Of a DNA stretch of 64,000 nt, positions 11,487-24,104 are shown piece after piece; the first letter of the stretch is position 1; each line of letters starts with the position of its first letter. Source of the stretch: Nymphalis io (Eukaryota > Arthropoda > Insecta > Lepidoptera > Nymphalidae). The position numbers and the translations under genes were made by a program. The stretch lies in assembly GCF_905147045.1 (NCBI RefSeq), contig NC_065908.1, positions 9,300,001 through 9,364,000 on the forward strand, read 5' to 3'. Under the pieces are notes generated by a model. That model ran no database searches and was not told where the DNA came from. It saw only the letters and a program-made list of their open reading frames with translations.

Positions 11487-11592
11487 GTGGAATATGTGGG
11501 ACTCGCTGACACAGAGTATGCATCAGAATACCCGCTTAAAAAAAACAGCAGTACTTACTCCGTCACTTCGGGGAATACCACGGATCGCTAGA
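11487..11592 (-). mobile_element. LINE-like 3' end, family E, decayed
   Basis: AATATGTGGGACTCGC, ATACCCGCTTAAAA and GGGAATACCACGGATCGC occur in the same order and spacing as in the copies at 8803-8988 and 28166-28839. It has no poly(T) boundary that I can define and no ORF. Confidence 0.5.
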
Positions 11593-11629
11593 ATTATTTG
11601 CCTCTTATTATCTTAACGCACATGACTAT

Positions 11630-11971
11630 CAAAAAAGCCGAGATGGCCTGAAAAGCCGAGATGGCCTAGTGGTTAGAACGCGTGAATCTTAACCGATGAT
11701 TGTGGGTTCAAACCCGGCAAGCTTCTGTTTTTTTTTGTTCTTTGTTTGTGCTTTGTGTTTATAATTCATCTCGTGCTTTACGGTGAAGGAAAACATCTTG
11801 AGAAAACCTGCATGTTTTTAATTTCATTGAAATTATGCCACATGTGTATTCCACCAACCCGCATTCGAGCAGCGTTAATATTTTAATTGGAATAAGCTCT
11901 AAACCTTCTCCTCAAAAAGAGGAGAGGAGGCCTTTAGCCCAGTTGTGGGACATTCACAGGCTGGTACGGTG
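11630..11971 (+). mobile_element. SINE family A, full length, with 22-bp target duplication and doubled head
   Basis: A complete plus-strand family A copy. The first bases of the head, GCCGAGATGGCCT, appear twice (about 11636 and 11654). The copy is bounded by a 22-bp direct repeat with one mismatch, at 11608-11629 and 11972-11993 (TTATCTTAACGCACAT...). Part of the body is altered by a T-rich expansion near 11728-11740. Confidence 0.9.
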
Positions 11972-11993
11972 TTATCTTAACGCACATAACTAT

Positions 11994-13164
11994 AAAATCT
12001 ACTCCTCATTAAATTTTAATTAAATGTATGATGTACAAGCCAATTTTTATAATAAAACTAAATATTTCCCAAAAATCTTGGAAGATCGGGTTAATAAAAC
12101 AAATATCGACTAATCACTTTTTTGTTTTTTTATTTAACATAATGATAAATTGTACTTGAACAAACAAATAGGATGCTTTTATTATACGTCCTCAATGAAA
12201 ATTAAAAAGCTTTATCGTCAAAAATTCGTGGGTTAATTTTTTCCGGCTTTAATTGTGAGTACTAGATAAAGTAGTTATAGGAATGACACCCGGTATCTCA
12301 AACAAAAGGATAGACATGAAGCGACATGATATACAGTTCACGCACAGACCGACAAATCGTTTTAACGATGGCCGTGGATGTACAATTTATTTTTATTCAA
12401 TGGATGTACTTTTAATAAAATATTGTAGTTATAATTTTAACACGCGTAACCGATAATTTCAGGGTAGGTTAAAAATGATTGACTGTCTGACTGACTAATT
12501 AATTTTTAAATTGACTATTTATTTTAATAGTAATAGCTTGTAGCCTCACTGTTGTCCTCATCATTTAAAAAGTGAGCTTAATACTTTTTTAAAAACTAAA
12601 ACTTAAACTAAAATATATTTTGATTTAATCCACGTGTAACGCAAGTATACTTCTATACTTCTGACGTAAAAAGTTTCACCTTTGGCATGAATTAAGTAAG
12701 TTAGAGTATTATAAGCACGAAGGACGACATCTTAAAACCGCATGGAGTGGCGCGTTGAATTAGCGTGTTAGCGATTTAAGGTGTGATCTTTACATTCTTA
12801 AAATAACAGTGTCTATGAGTACAAGTGATCTTACATCAGATGGCCATTTGCTTGACTACCACCTATTGACAAAACTTTGTTTTTTTTTTTAACCACTTAC
12901 ACGTTTTTATTTTAAATATGTTGTAGTATTAAAAACGTTTCTCATGTAATATTTATTGATAAATAAGGTTGTATATTGTTACATAATAACTCCTTCAATG
13001 TATTTCGTACTCCTGGGTCTTTGCGATACACTCGTGGTGTCACCGACGAATAAATTGGAACGCGGTCCTCAGATAGCGCACTTTTTCTGAGATATAACGA
13101 TGAGATGTGCATTGCCACTAGATTTTAATACGAACTGAATTCTATTTCATCACATTGTTCATAG
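11994..13164. other. AT-rich intergenic DNA, nothing recognised
   Basis: No gene or repeat recognised beyond a weak T run near 12881. Confidence 0.5.
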
Positions 13165-13421
13165 TTTTTTTTATAGAATCGATAACCAACTTGATGGTTC
13201 CACCTCCCATATACATTGGCATTGTAAAGAATATTAACCATCCCTTACATCGCCAATGCACCACCAACCTTGGGAAGTAAGATGCTATGTCCCCCGTACC
13301 TGTAGTTAAACTGACTCATTTACCCTTCGAACCGGAACACAACAATACTAAGTACTGTTATTTTGCAGTAGAATATCTGATAGGCGGGTAGTACCCATCT
13401 AGGTGAGCTTGCACAAATCCC
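13165..13421 (-). mobile_element. Retroposon family B, diverged
   Basis: TTTTTTTATAGAAT, then CACCAACCTTGGGAAGTAAG, CCGGAACACAACAATAC and GAGCTTGCACAAAT follow the family B order with about 15-20% differences by eye. Confidence 0.8.
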
Positions 13422-13860
13422 ATCGGTAAGCAGATATTCAAGTATCTTGAGCTTGTAAACTATGCAGTAACTTCAAATATTTTAAAACAATTACCGAATT
13501 TAATTCCACGAACTATCCCACAAAACATTACAGCTCGATTCAGGTGCACAACTGTATATTTATTTCAGCCAATCACGGGCGTGTAATTTCACGAAACATG
13601 CAAAATTGTCCGATAAATACTCAATAACTGATTACAACGCCATTAACGCGCTTAGCCATATTGTTACTGTGACCAGCTTTAACCGGTAAAACACATGTGG
13701 CTTATTGGCTGAATGTAAATGGATTTTAGTGTCAGTTTTATTCGTATTGGTATTTTGAACAAATAATTTGTAATTATTGAGGATTTAATAAACGTTATAA
13801 TTACAGTTAAACGACCATAGTTTTATAATATGCTATCAAGTAGTAATATTTAAAAGTTAC

Positions 13861-13930
13861 GTCTGTAAATGTCCTACTTCAAGACCAAGGCAGGAGGACT
13901 TCTTCTTGAGAATAAGGCTTAGAGAGTACT
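13861..13930 (-). mobile_element. SINE family A, decayed tail
   Basis: GTCTGTAAATGTCCTAC, AAGGCAGGAGGACTTC and TTGAGAATAAGGCTTAGAG resemble the complement of the family A tail. This is a weak match. Confidence 0.4.
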
Positions 13931-16247
13931 CATCAACACAAGAGAAGATTTTTGTTAAGCAATGAATGCCCCTTTACGGGCTGATTAATTACTTTAATGA
14001 ATATTAAAGTTAATAATCTTTACAATGCTCTATGAATTGAAATGTATTTTCTTAAAAGAACGTCACGTGCTTTTCAAAAGCGCACGGCACGGTCGTGCCA
14101 TGAGCGTGTGTCGAACATCCTCATCCCCTCCGATCACGGTATTGACCACCAAAAATATTATGTTTTTTTTTATATTAAAATTTAAGTCGAAGTCGAAGGA
14201 GATTGTAATTGTTTTTTTGGAATAATATGATTATTTTGCTTATATCACTCATTCCCGCAAATATTCTGTCGTTCATTTTCAATATAAAGTTAACAACGAA
14301 CTACCAAAACAATTTAGTCTAGAAAGCTCAAATTTGGAACAAAGGTTTATTTTTATAATAGCACCTGCTATGAAAATAGAAATTTCAATTTTGAGGTTAT
14401 AAATAGAACTAACTTTTACCGGGACAGGTAGCTAGTCATACATTAATATATATTGATTATATAATAAATACTAGCTGGCTTCGCACGAGTTTTAGAAAGA
14501 GAAATGTATTTAAATGGGATTTACGTAAAATCTGTTCTTAGTGAGCGTCTACGTCGGAGAAGGAGTAGCTGTGACATATTTCAAGGAGATCTCGTGATGA
14601 GTGGTATAGGTATAGTGTACACTATAGTGTAATTGGCCTGGATAACATTCTGAGGAGAAATTATTAGGATTAGGAGCCATTAGGATTGATGAGTTGCTAA
14701 TAGTTGCTCTCGCTAATAATTTTGGAGGCATCTTGCAACCGTGAATTGGCCTGTGTTATCAATTATACTTTTCGCATTCCAATTATCTTAAATATAATAG
14801 AATCTCTCTTCTTACCACTATTTGATAAATCTAATTACCAAGCTTTAGGGAAGACTTAATAAATGAATTTAATTGATAAAATATTACAGTATATTTACTT
14901 TCTACAGTTCAAATTAATCTAATAATTATTTTTTCGTCTTATCGACTTGGAACGCGTTACTTAAGATTTTACTTAAGGATTTGTTTATGTTTTATAATTA
15001 TCTTTATTAGAAACATTACACTTGCTTATTGACTGTCAAAAGTCTACCATAGTTTTGAAAACAAATTACTCAGATATGAGAAGAACCGGTGAAAACTCAA
15101 CATGTTTTTTGTCTTAAAGATTAATCGGCTTATGTTATGGTTGTTAACATTTTTTTTTAAACTGGGCTATATGCAATCGCTTCCTAACCTATGTGTACTA
15201 TCATTTATAAAATAGTCGGATATCTTAATATCCTATAGTGCACAAACATTCCTTAATGATTATTTTGTATTTATAACTGAAAATGTTTAAAAGTTGTCGC
15301 ATATTTTTTTATTACATCCTCCCAAAAAGAGCCCGGTGCCGGTGGCTCGGTGTAATCCGATTGAATCGATGCCTCGTTCAAATACTTCAATGCAAATCGG
15401 CGATATATTATTTTGTTAATAAAACAACCGATTTGGGAAACAAACCATATGATATATACAATATTAGATTGTAAGATCCTACAGAAAAAAACAGTCTTGT
15501 ATATACTAATTTTATATACTTATATACTTAAAAATTATAAACGATAGCGCGATTTATATACACGTGGCGACATCTAGCGAAAGATTACATACAATCAGTA
15601 TTGAGCCAAACAGTCTGCCATTATTGTTGTATTACTGCAAATATTTTCATGAATTTATTCATTAATTATAATTATATATTAATTAAGTAAAGAAATATAA
15701 TTTTGTTTCCAAAAAAATTTAAAACTATCATGTTGTTTCTTATGACAATGAACGTATTATTTGACAAATGATTTGCAGGTAATTTTTGGTAAACATAAAA
15801 TTAGTTATTCTGACTTTCGTATTTAATATTGCTTTATTAAATGTTGTGAAATTTTACGTAGAGTATTTTGAAGATCAACAAATATTGCATATCAAGTTTT
15901 CTTGTATCTGTTATAGCCTTGGCAGCATCACTTGGAACGCGCCCAGATCAACGATTTTACTCTCCAACTATATTGACGCATCATATAAACATATCATATA
16001 GCCTATATTCTTCCTTAAACTATAATCTATTATAACATTAAAGTTACATACAAACTTAAATATATACACATAAAATTAAAATATAGCTACAAATCATGAC
16101 CAAGTGGAATGCTGGCAAGAGTGCTAACAGCGTTTCCCTTTTGAATTCTGATTTTCTTGTCAAAAAATGAACCCGCCATGACTCTCCTGTCACCAGTGGA
16201 GATGAAGATGAGCTGTTATATTTTTGATAGAGCATGTGCATGTGGTA
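13931..16247. other. AT-rich intergenic DNA, little recognised
   Basis: Only a short string near 14468 (ATACTAGCTGGCTTCG) recalls the end of the family F tails. No gene is supported. Confidence 0.45.
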
Positions 16248-16460
16248 GAGCATGTGCAAAACTGTCTGGGCAGGTACCACCCACTCATCATATATTCAAC
16301 CAAACAGCAATATTTTGTGTTGTTATGTTTCGGAGTGACGGGTTAGTGTAGTTACAGGCACAATGGGCATTACAACTTAGTTCCCAAGATGGTGGCGCAT
16401 TGGTGATGTAAGTAATGGTTAATATTTCTTACAATATCAATAGCTATGTTAGTCTAGTTA
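16248..16460 (+). mobile_element. Retroposon family B, diverged
   Basis: GCATGTGCAAAACTGTCTGG, GTACCACCCACTCATC and GATGGTGGCGCATTGGTG appear in family B order. The poly(A) end is missing. Confidence 0.75.
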
Positions 16461-16487
16461 CCGTATTGGTTTGTACCTTCTCACTTT

Positions 16488-16692
16488 ATATTATACCGCA
16501 AAATAACAATACTCACAATTAATGTGCTCTGGTTGGAAGGGTGAGTGAGCCAAAAGTCATAACATCTTTGATCTCAGGATTGGTACCGTATTGGCAATGT
16601 ACGGGATGATTAGTATTTCTTACAGCACCAATGACATTGGGCGGCCGCAACCACTTACCATCAGGTGGTCCACTTGCCTCTCTTCCTAACAA
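16488..16692 (+). mobile_element. Retroposon family B, second diverged copy in tandem
   Basis: TATACCGCAAAATAACAATAC, GGTTGGAAGGGTGAGTGAGC and CACTTACCATCAGGTGGTCC continue the family B order just after the previous copy. It is 5' truncated and independent of the preceding one. Confidence 0.7.
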
Positions 16693-16967
16693 AACAATAA
16701 AATTATAATATATAATTTATTACTATAGGCTTTTAAAAGCACTATTGAAACATTATATTACAAAATTAAATTATAGTTACTATCGATTTGGAATGAAGGA
16801 TTACAACCGGTAAGAACCATGATATAAAGTATAAAATACTTTACGCATCTTCGTTCAAAATTAGACCGCGATGTTTATGATCCAAAGTGATTAATTTGCA
16901 ATTTAATTCGACAATCGTTGTTTTCGAAGATAACCAATAAGCTGTCTCGGTTACAAGACAGACGGAC

Positions 16968-17161
16968 AAAAGAGTCACCTGATGGTAAAATATTTATGGC
17001 TTACATCGCCAATGTGCCACCAACCTTGGGAACTAAGATGTTATGTCCCTTGTGACTGTAATTACACTGGCTCACTCACTCTTCAAACCGTAACACAAAA
17101 ATACCAAGTACTGGTGTTTTGCGGTAGAATATCTGATGAAATCTGATGATGATCACCAGTA
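16968..17161 (-). mobile_element. Retroposon family B, lacking its 3' end
   Basis: GCCACCAACCTTGGGAACTA, TTACACTGGCTCACTCAC and TTTTGCGGTAGAATATCTGA match family B. The T-run/AGGAAGG end is replaced by unrelated sequence. ATCTGATGA is repeated near 17140. Confidence 0.8.
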
Positions 17162-17612
17162 AATAAATATTAATAATATAATATTTATATCATATCACAA
17201 TGTTAAGTATCAAGATCATTTGAATACAGAAATATATCATTTTTATTGAATTAAACTCAACAAGCGTAACTCAAAAGGAAAAAGTCTTATGAAAACTTTT
17301 AAAGTGCTTAATTCTATTTTATCTACTTAATATAAATCTAAAGCTTTTTATTAGTCCTGGTCTGTTCTTCACTGGGTTGTAATTAATAACCCAAATAATT
17401 CAATGTCTTCGAAAAATAACATTTTATGATAGTTAAATCTATAAATATAATCATGTAGAAACAGTGTGTCTGTACATTGAATAAATAACGAGCGCGTGCG
17501 ATAAGTAAGAAGAGAACACGAAAATACACTTTTTAAAATGTTTCTCTGTCTGTATGTACACGCTAATCTCCGATACTATTAAATGAATATTCCTGTGACT
17601 TTAATAATAATG
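17162..17612. other. AT-rich intergenic DNA, nothing recognised
   Basis: No gene or repeat recognised. Confidence 0.5.
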
Positions 17613-17970
17613 ACCCCCAGACCGATTTCGGCCACGGCGGCTAATTTCAAAAGAGATTAGCCAACTATGAAGGAGGTATTATAGTGCACAAGTGTGTGCG
17701 CAAACAGTGGTGCACTTTCTATTCCCTAACTCTCATAATCCAATGAGACGGCAATCCGACACGACCGGAAAGAGTTCAGGCGCAGTACCAACGGTTTTAC
17801 GTGCTTTCCGTGGCACGGGAGTGTACACACTTCCAACTTCTAGTCTCCAGGCTGCTACTGAGAATTTTCTGATAGAAAAACCCAAAAACTTTTTATTGGC
17901 TCGACCTGGGAATGGAACCTAGGACCTCCGAGTCTGCGGCCTTACATCAAGCCACTAGACTAACGAGGCT
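17613..17970 (-). mobile_element. tRNA-derived SINE, family C
   Basis: It aligns end to end with the family C copy at 6876-7229, including the tRNA-like head on the minus strand. The B box is altered (GGTTCCATTCC). A short CGACACGACCGG segment is present here and at 47.1 kb, but shortened in the 6.9 kb copy. Confidence 0.87.
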
Positions 17971-18189
17971 AGACTATATTAAACTTGGAGCAACATGTAG
18001 GCTTTGAAATCGGACGACAGTAAAAAGATATCGTCATTTAAAGATAATTCTAAATTCGCCCTCTATACATATAATAAAGCAAAAATACATACAATAAAAC
18101 GTTTGCCTGTACATTAAATAAAAAAACAAGTGTGGACTATTTAAAAAGAGTAGCAGAACACTCAAATGATTTTTTTTAATAAATCGTAA

Positions 18190-18236
18190 TAAAAGGACTT
18201 GACCGCGAACCAAGTCGAGGGCACCAGCTAGTAATA
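18190..18236. repeat. Family F repeat end
   Basis: GACCGCGAACCAAGTCGAGG and GCACCAGCTAGT resemble a GGACGAAGTCGCGGGC...CAGCTAGT terminus that I know as common in Lepidoptera. Only the end is present. Confidence 0.35.
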
Positions 18237-18511
18237 TATAAGCGATTAATTTTTATGTTTGAAACCTCTGTTATATCACTGTCTATAAACTCGAGACGTC
18301 TACAATTACATATTTTTATTATAAAACAAAGCGAACGCAAAATATTTTCATTTAAATAACCTTATACAATTATATAATAGTCAAAGCCCACCCCACAGTA
18401 GTTCACAATGTATTCTAATGAAAAGAAAGGGCGAGAGAGAGAGAGAAAGATTTTTTTCTAAAACAAATAATATTTTTTTTCTAATAAATGCCATAAAACT
18501 AGTTAATTTCT

Positions 18512-18547
18512 ACACAAGATCCAAGCATGATTGCTTGGATCTTGTGT
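18512..18547. repeat. Perfect 16-bp inverted repeat (hairpin)
   Basis: ACACAAGATCCAAGCA at 18512-18527 is perfectly complementary to TGCTTGGATCTTGTGT at 18532-18547 across a 4-nt loop. No poly(T) or transcription unit nearby suggests a function. Confidence 0.85.
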
Positions 18548-19788
18548 GCCAGCAATCTTTCAATCTATTTTTATTAAAATTAGGTAGGCATGGCATGGTG
18601 TGAGTACCATGAGTAGATAATATACGATTTTGTTTAAAATGTCCTACTCATATAAGGAGAACGATTTGAACCCACGCTACTCCAGTGCGCACAGAATTTC
18701 TTAAACCAATTACACATAAAATCAACCAATCACAGAGATATCTTGACCACTTGCTAAAAGATGTATCTATGACCCGACGTCGTCATAAGCTGACCAACCA
18801 CTTCAGCTTCCAACCACGACTATTTAAGCCCAAATTATGTATGAAATGGACAGCAAAACATTATTGTATAATGTATGTTGTGATAAAAACACTTCAAGCT
18901 GAAAAAAAACGACACATAATTTGTACCACGTATAGAATTATTTTCCTAGAAAGCCTTCTAATGTTCTATGATCATTAATCAAACCATAGGAGCAAAAGTT
19001 GAACTTTCCTGCCTTTAAGGAACCATTTTTTACGCTCAAGCAACAATTTATATTCGCGGTTTTTTTTTTCTCCGCTTTATTATAACGTCACAACTCAACT
19101 CACTTACGATATCGGCTGAAACTAATTGGTCGCTATTTTTCAATGTCCGCCATTTTATATAAAGATCCTAATTCTTACTTAACTATATTTTACGGTAAAT
19201 TAATGGATTCGGGTAAAACATAGTTCATAAGAGTTCGATTCGGTATTTTTGACGGAGCGCTTGGTTTTAAAACTAAAAGAGCGTTCTCTGTTTAGCATAT
19301 ATGGCTGACTCACTCACATCACTATACGATTTTTGTCTCTAATTTGAAATTATTATTTTTTTGCATTTTGGAGTTGGGTTTTAACACATTCACCTTAGAG
19401 TATTTATGAAAAAAAAGTTAACGCATTATCAACCGCTCATATTGCCTCCATTGATCCAGGTATGTTAGCCCACCTATATATATCGCTCAGAATTTCAAAA
19501 TTGCAATTCATGTAGTTAACATTATTGCAATCATACGGCGAACAGCATGACGTTCCTTGTGGCTATCCGCCGCCCCTATACTCCCTTTTGTATGTGTGGA
19601 GAGTATACAATATTATAGTCTCAATGCTATATATTAGTATAATAATTATAAAACTATATATATTTCAATAATGGCTCTTAATATTCTTATTTATGTTAAT
19701 GCCGGCAGTTGATATTTTTGTACATAATTTATAATTAATAAAAACAAGTAAAATCAAAACTTTATATAAGCTGACAATGTTGATGCTG
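18548..19788. other. Intergenic DNA, nothing recognised
   Basis: A TATATAAAG at 19156-19164 has no initiator at the expected distance. A weak SINE-like string near 18640-18720 is not convincing. Confidence 0.45.
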
Positions 19789-20098
19789 AGAGCCAAGATG
19801 GCCTAGTGGTTAGAACACGTGACTCTTAACTGATGATCGTAGGCTCAAACCCGGGCAGGTACCACTGAATTATGCTCATGTGCTTAATTTGTGGTTATAA
19901 TGAATCTCGTGCTCGACGAAGGAAAACATCGTGAAGAAACCTGCATGTGTCTAAATTTTCATTAAAATTCTGCCACATGTGTATTCCACCAACCCGGATT
20001 GGGGCAGCGTGGTGGAATAAGCTACAAGCCTTTTCTTCAAAAAAAAGGACAGGAGGCGTTAGCCCAGCAGTGGGACAATCAAAGGCCGTTTCTATTAC
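19789..20098 (+). mobile_element. tRNA-derived SINE, family A, full length
   Basis: Head AGCCAAGATGGCCTAGTGG, altered B box GGCTCAAACCCGGGC, body CCACATGTGTATTCCACC and tail GTTAGCCCAGCAGTGGGAC are all present, with a modest number of substitutions. The two overlapping frames that cross it are repeat artefacts. Confidence 0.88.
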
Positions 20099-20373
20099 TT
20101 ACTGTAACTATATTAAAAAGACGTTACGCGTTTTACATTTATTTAATAAAATCATGTATATCAATTCAGTCGTGTTATCGGTGTATCTACTCAAGTATGT
20201 ATTGTTGGATGCACTCGAATGACTTTAACAGCGCGTTATAACGAGTTGGCAGCTCGGCTGGTAGCCTTTACGATATCAGCGCTGCTAAGTTAGTGAGCTA
20301 GACGCCTTCGAAAATGTATGAAACAAATATTTAACTAAAATATGTATATTTATACAGGAATATACATAATAAA

Positions 20374-20455
20374 ATGAGTCGAGATGGTCTAGTGGTTAAA
20401 ACCGAAACATCATAACCGATGATTGTGGGTTCAGACTAGAGCAAGTAGCGCTCAA
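20374..20455 (+). mobile_element. SINE family A, head-only fragment
   Basis: GAGTCGAGATGGTCTAGTGG, CATAACCGATGATTGTGGG and TTCAGACTAGAGCAAG match the tRNA-like head. The sequence then stops in a T run. A copy with a head but no tail is unusual for a LINE-mobilised SINE and probably reflects later deletion. Confidence 0.7.
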
Positions 20456-20559
20456 TTTTTTTTTACTTGTTTTGTATGAACTTGCTAGTAGGACGTTGTG
20501 CATGGATAACTTTAATTATTAATAATTATTAACTTATCACATATTTCACTTCCAACATC

Positions 20560-20766
20560 AAAACTTAGTATCGTTGTGTTCCGGTTTAAAAAATGAATAA
20601 GCCGGTGTAACAAGAGACATAACATCTTAATACCCAAGGTTGGTGGCGCATTGGTTATGTCAGGAATGGTTACTATTTCTGACAGCGTCAATATCTATCG
20701 ATTGTGACCACTTAACATCAGGTGCTCCACTTGGCCCTCCACTTACCTTTTTTATAAAAAAAAAAC
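20560..20766 (+). mobile_element. Retroposon family B, 5'-truncated with A tail
   Basis: GTTGTGTTCCGGTTTAAAAA, AAGGTTGGTGGCGCATTGG and CACTTAACATCAGGTGCTCC lead to a TATA plus A-run end. Confidence 0.78.
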
Positions 20767-22098
20767 AAAAGATCATTAAAATAATTTACAATATTTTCAT
20801 CAAATTACGATCCAAACAACCAAACAGATGACCAATGGGATGGACAAAAAAAACAAGGTAATAAATCTTAAAAAAAAAAAAAAAATATTTAGGTAATATT
20901 ATTGGATATCAAACTTTTATACTAAACACTGTGGGTAGTAGCTAAAGTAACAGAATATATTTATCAGTAACTTAGTAAACACGTAAATACCCTAAATTAT
21001 GAAAATTATAATACCGTTAACTTCTACTGCTTGATTTTAGATTGTTCAGTAACCCTAGTACGAGTTTCAAAACTTCTTACGTAAATAACACATCGAGCGC
21101 TCGAAAACCTATTATAAAGTATTTGTATACAAGTGTGAAACCGCTCGACATAAACATCACATTCACATATAATTAAATAATCAATCACGTATGTTGTCTA
21201 TTAAAATAAACAATGTTATAATCAAATTCAATTTTCTTTTATAAAAAAAATTTATAAAAGATATTTCTAAGAAACTGCTCCACGTTTCTGGACCTCACCT
21301 TCAATCACCAAAACCACCTCACCAGAAACTCAGTAGTAAATGCTTTTCATCGTTTTAATTACAAAACTAAACAACTTGGATACATAATTCTAATCTGATT
21401 TGAGGATAAGAGGTGCCGTTATTAATATTATCTTCCTACATACAATACATTACATTTTCATATTGTAGTTTTCCGTAAAGCGGTTTAATAATCCTCTATA
21501 AAGAGCTCTATTAAGATAATATTATGTGCAAAAGTGATTCCGGGCTTATACGCTCATAAACAAATCCACTTCAATTGCAAGTGTAAGTAACTATTACAAG
21601 AAGTGGTTTACATATGTTTTTTTTTTGCATATTATGTTTAAAATATGAAATTCTATAGATATAAATAAAATTATATTCTAGACTATTCATTGATAGTCCA
21701 AAATATAATAAATAATAAAAATCATGTTAAGGAAAATGCAAATGTTAACCGAGGTGAATACAGCCCTTGTGTATTGTAGTTACTGTCTAATATATAATTT
21801 TTATTTCTAACATATAGTTTTGGAGGAATTACTAATATTCCTGTTTACCCCTCCAATTAAGCGAAGGTACAGCTTGTGTTATGAGTGGAGACGACAATAG
21901 CCCAAGGGGATCAGATCGAACCTACGACTTTTATATACGTCGTATGGCATTTTATTTAGTAGTAATGCAGTCTAAATAATCCATGAGGTCCATCTCAATA
22001 AATTTTAATGAAATTAATTCTATATAACAAAAGAAAGTGATGTTCACAATATATTTTGTTTACCAAAAAAAATATCACGATATCTGGATCAGATAAGC
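20767..22098. other. AT-rich intergenic DNA, nothing recognised
   Basis: A long A run at about 20871-20885 is the only simple feature. No gene is supported. Confidence 0.5.
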
Positions 22099-22388
22099 TT
22101 TTTTTATATAGAATAGGAAGGCGGACGAGCATATGAGCCACCTGATGGTAAGTGATCACCAACGCCCTTAGACATTGGCAGTGTAAGAAATGTCAACCAT
22201 CGCTTACATATCCAATGCGCCACCAACCTTGGGAACTAAGATTTTATGTCCCTTGTGCCTGTAATTACACTGGCTCACTCGCCCTTCAAACCGGAACACA
22301 ACAATATCAAGTACTGCTGTTTTGCGGTAGAATATCTGATGAGTGGGTGGTACCTACCCAGACGAGCTTGCACAAAGCCCTACCACCA
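22099..22388 (-). mobile_element. Retroposon family B, nearly intact
   Basis: It runs from TTTTTTTATATAGAATAGG to GCACAAAGCCCTACCACC with few differences from the 54.9 kb copy, so it is a relatively young insertion. Confidence 0.88.
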
Positions 22389-22738
22389 CTGTGTAATAAT
22401 AATAAATAATAAAGCTGTAAACATCGACTTATCATATCGAATTGTAGGTATGTATTCTTTATGACTATAAAATATATAGTCATAGTATAATGAATGCGGA
22501 TGAAACCGCGTAGTGTATATGACATTTTACAAGTTTCGGACAAACGACCATTTTTTTTACTTTATTCTATCTGTTTTTCTGGCAGTAATCTTCAAAGCGG
22601 ATAAAAATTACAAATGTTAAGAATATGTTTATTATATGGATTCAAGTAGTTAACGTTTAATCTTTATTTTATTAAAATTGGGTGAGTCTATCAAAGTTAT
22701 AACTACTTACGGCTACATTACTTAGCAACTGTTTAGTC

Positions 22739-22840
22739 AAACACTGATTTCGCTCTTTTTGTCGTTATTGATTTGACTTTTGAAAGAAGAAGACAAAGCA
22801 TTGTTACAGTAATCACCCGCTCAATCAACGAATAAGTAAG
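22739..22840. repeat. Dispersed repeat family G, copy 1
   Basis: The core GAAAGAAGAAGACAAAGCAT and flanking TGATTTGACTTT, TCACCCGCT and ATAAGTAAG recur, with about 80% identity by eye, at 50945-51051 in a yem intron. The type of element is unknown. Confidence 0.6.
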
Positions 22841-23189
22841 ATCGTTAAAGTGTTTGTAGGTACATGTTTGTTTACCAGTATTTTAGTAATATAAGAAAGT
22901 AATTTTTAAATCAGTATAAACTAAAAACCGTTTTGCGTTCCGTTAATTTTGTTGTCATTTAGTTTTATAACATCATATATCAAATGATAAAGCAGGAAAA
23001 ACGCGGTACAAGCTTGCGTATAAATAAAATAACAAATCTAAAAATGTTAAATGAAATTGTAACAAAATTCATCATGTTACAATAATGGAGTACGCAAACG
23101 ACTAGCGGAATTAATATGAAAACTTTCATCAAAAGGCAAAGTTTCCCAATCACGGTGTGATTGTTTCGCGCGACGATTAATGGTTGCGA

Positions 23190-23293
23190 CACAAATAGCA
23201 CTGTGTTCTTTTGTGTTCAACTTCGTGTCGATCCCGTTGAGTGTGTTAAGTGTGTATGTTTTATCTAGGGACATGTTCCTACTGTAGGTGAGT
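23190..23293 (+). other. Possible 5' UTR exon ending in a consensus donor
   Basis: A locally GC-richer, GTGT-rich stretch (CACTGTGTTCTTTTGTGTTC, CTTCGTGTCGATCCCG) ends CTACTGTAG followed by GTGAGT at 23288-23293. This is the texture of a non-coding first exon. No long frame crosses it and no partner exon is identified. Confidence 0.22.
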
Positions 23294-23932
23294 TTTTAGC
23301 TGTGTTGGTACTGGTTGAAGAATAATCTGTTTATACGGTTTGTAAAAAGATAAAAATATGATTGGAAATATCAAACTTTTGTCTACGCTTACAAATATTA
23401 CAAGCAGGTGTATTTTATATTACGATGTTAATGATTTTTTACATTATCAAATAATATGTTTCTCTTTACTTCCTGACTAACTACCAACGACTGATCATGA
23501 TAAAATTTTATGTAAGGGTAGCCTGAATAGACATACGAATTACATAATTAACTAAAACGTTTTTTGATTTGATGATGAATTGATTGATTTGAATGATTAG
23601 TTTATTTAAACTTCGTTGCATTAAATTGTTGCCCAAAAACAAAAGCCATACAAACGTTTGGAGTACACACACATACATGCTACACACAAACAAAAATAAA
23701 CTATCAAAAGGTGACACTCACTCTTTTCGTGTAATTAAATGAAAACCATTATTACTTACCAAACATCAATTTACTCACACGATTACGTATTTATAGGGAA
23801 GCGGAACCAAATAACAGGTGGCGATTTACCACTAACGATCCGCATTGCGTCAGGACCTTTTGTCTCGTAAAATTGCTGTAGCGATGAGGTGGATACGCAC
23901 TCGAATTATCCAGGAATTGTTTTTAAGTTATC
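23294..23932. other. AT-rich intergenic DNA, nothing recognised
   Basis: No gene or repeat recognised. Confidence 0.5.
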
Positions 23933-24060
23933 CGTACTAATATTATAAATGAAAAATTAACTACTATGTATGTCTGTTGGCACTGAACCGATTTTGATAA
24001 AATTTGGTATGAAGCAACCTTGAACCCTCGTAGACAACTTTATTTGCTTAATACCCACCC
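23933..24060. repeat. Family F repeat, partial
   Basis: CGTACTAATATTATAAATG, TGTATGTCTGTTGGCACTG and AACCGATTTTGATAAAATTT form the typical order of an interspersed tail seen again at 29346, 33405 and 54307. It is probably the 3' end of a non-LTR element (RTE-like, by memory). Confidence 0.5.
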
Positions 24061-24104
24061 CTCTCCCCTTAACACGTAGGTATATAAGCACTAATTTTAC
24101 TTAA

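Noticed and set aside
12835..12895. Possible family B fragment (TCAGATGGCC...TTTTTTTTTT)
   Set aside because: Only a few short words match, which is not distinguishable from chance.
19147..19200. TATATAAAG promoter
   Set aside because: No initiator about 30 bp downstream and no exon-like sequence after it.
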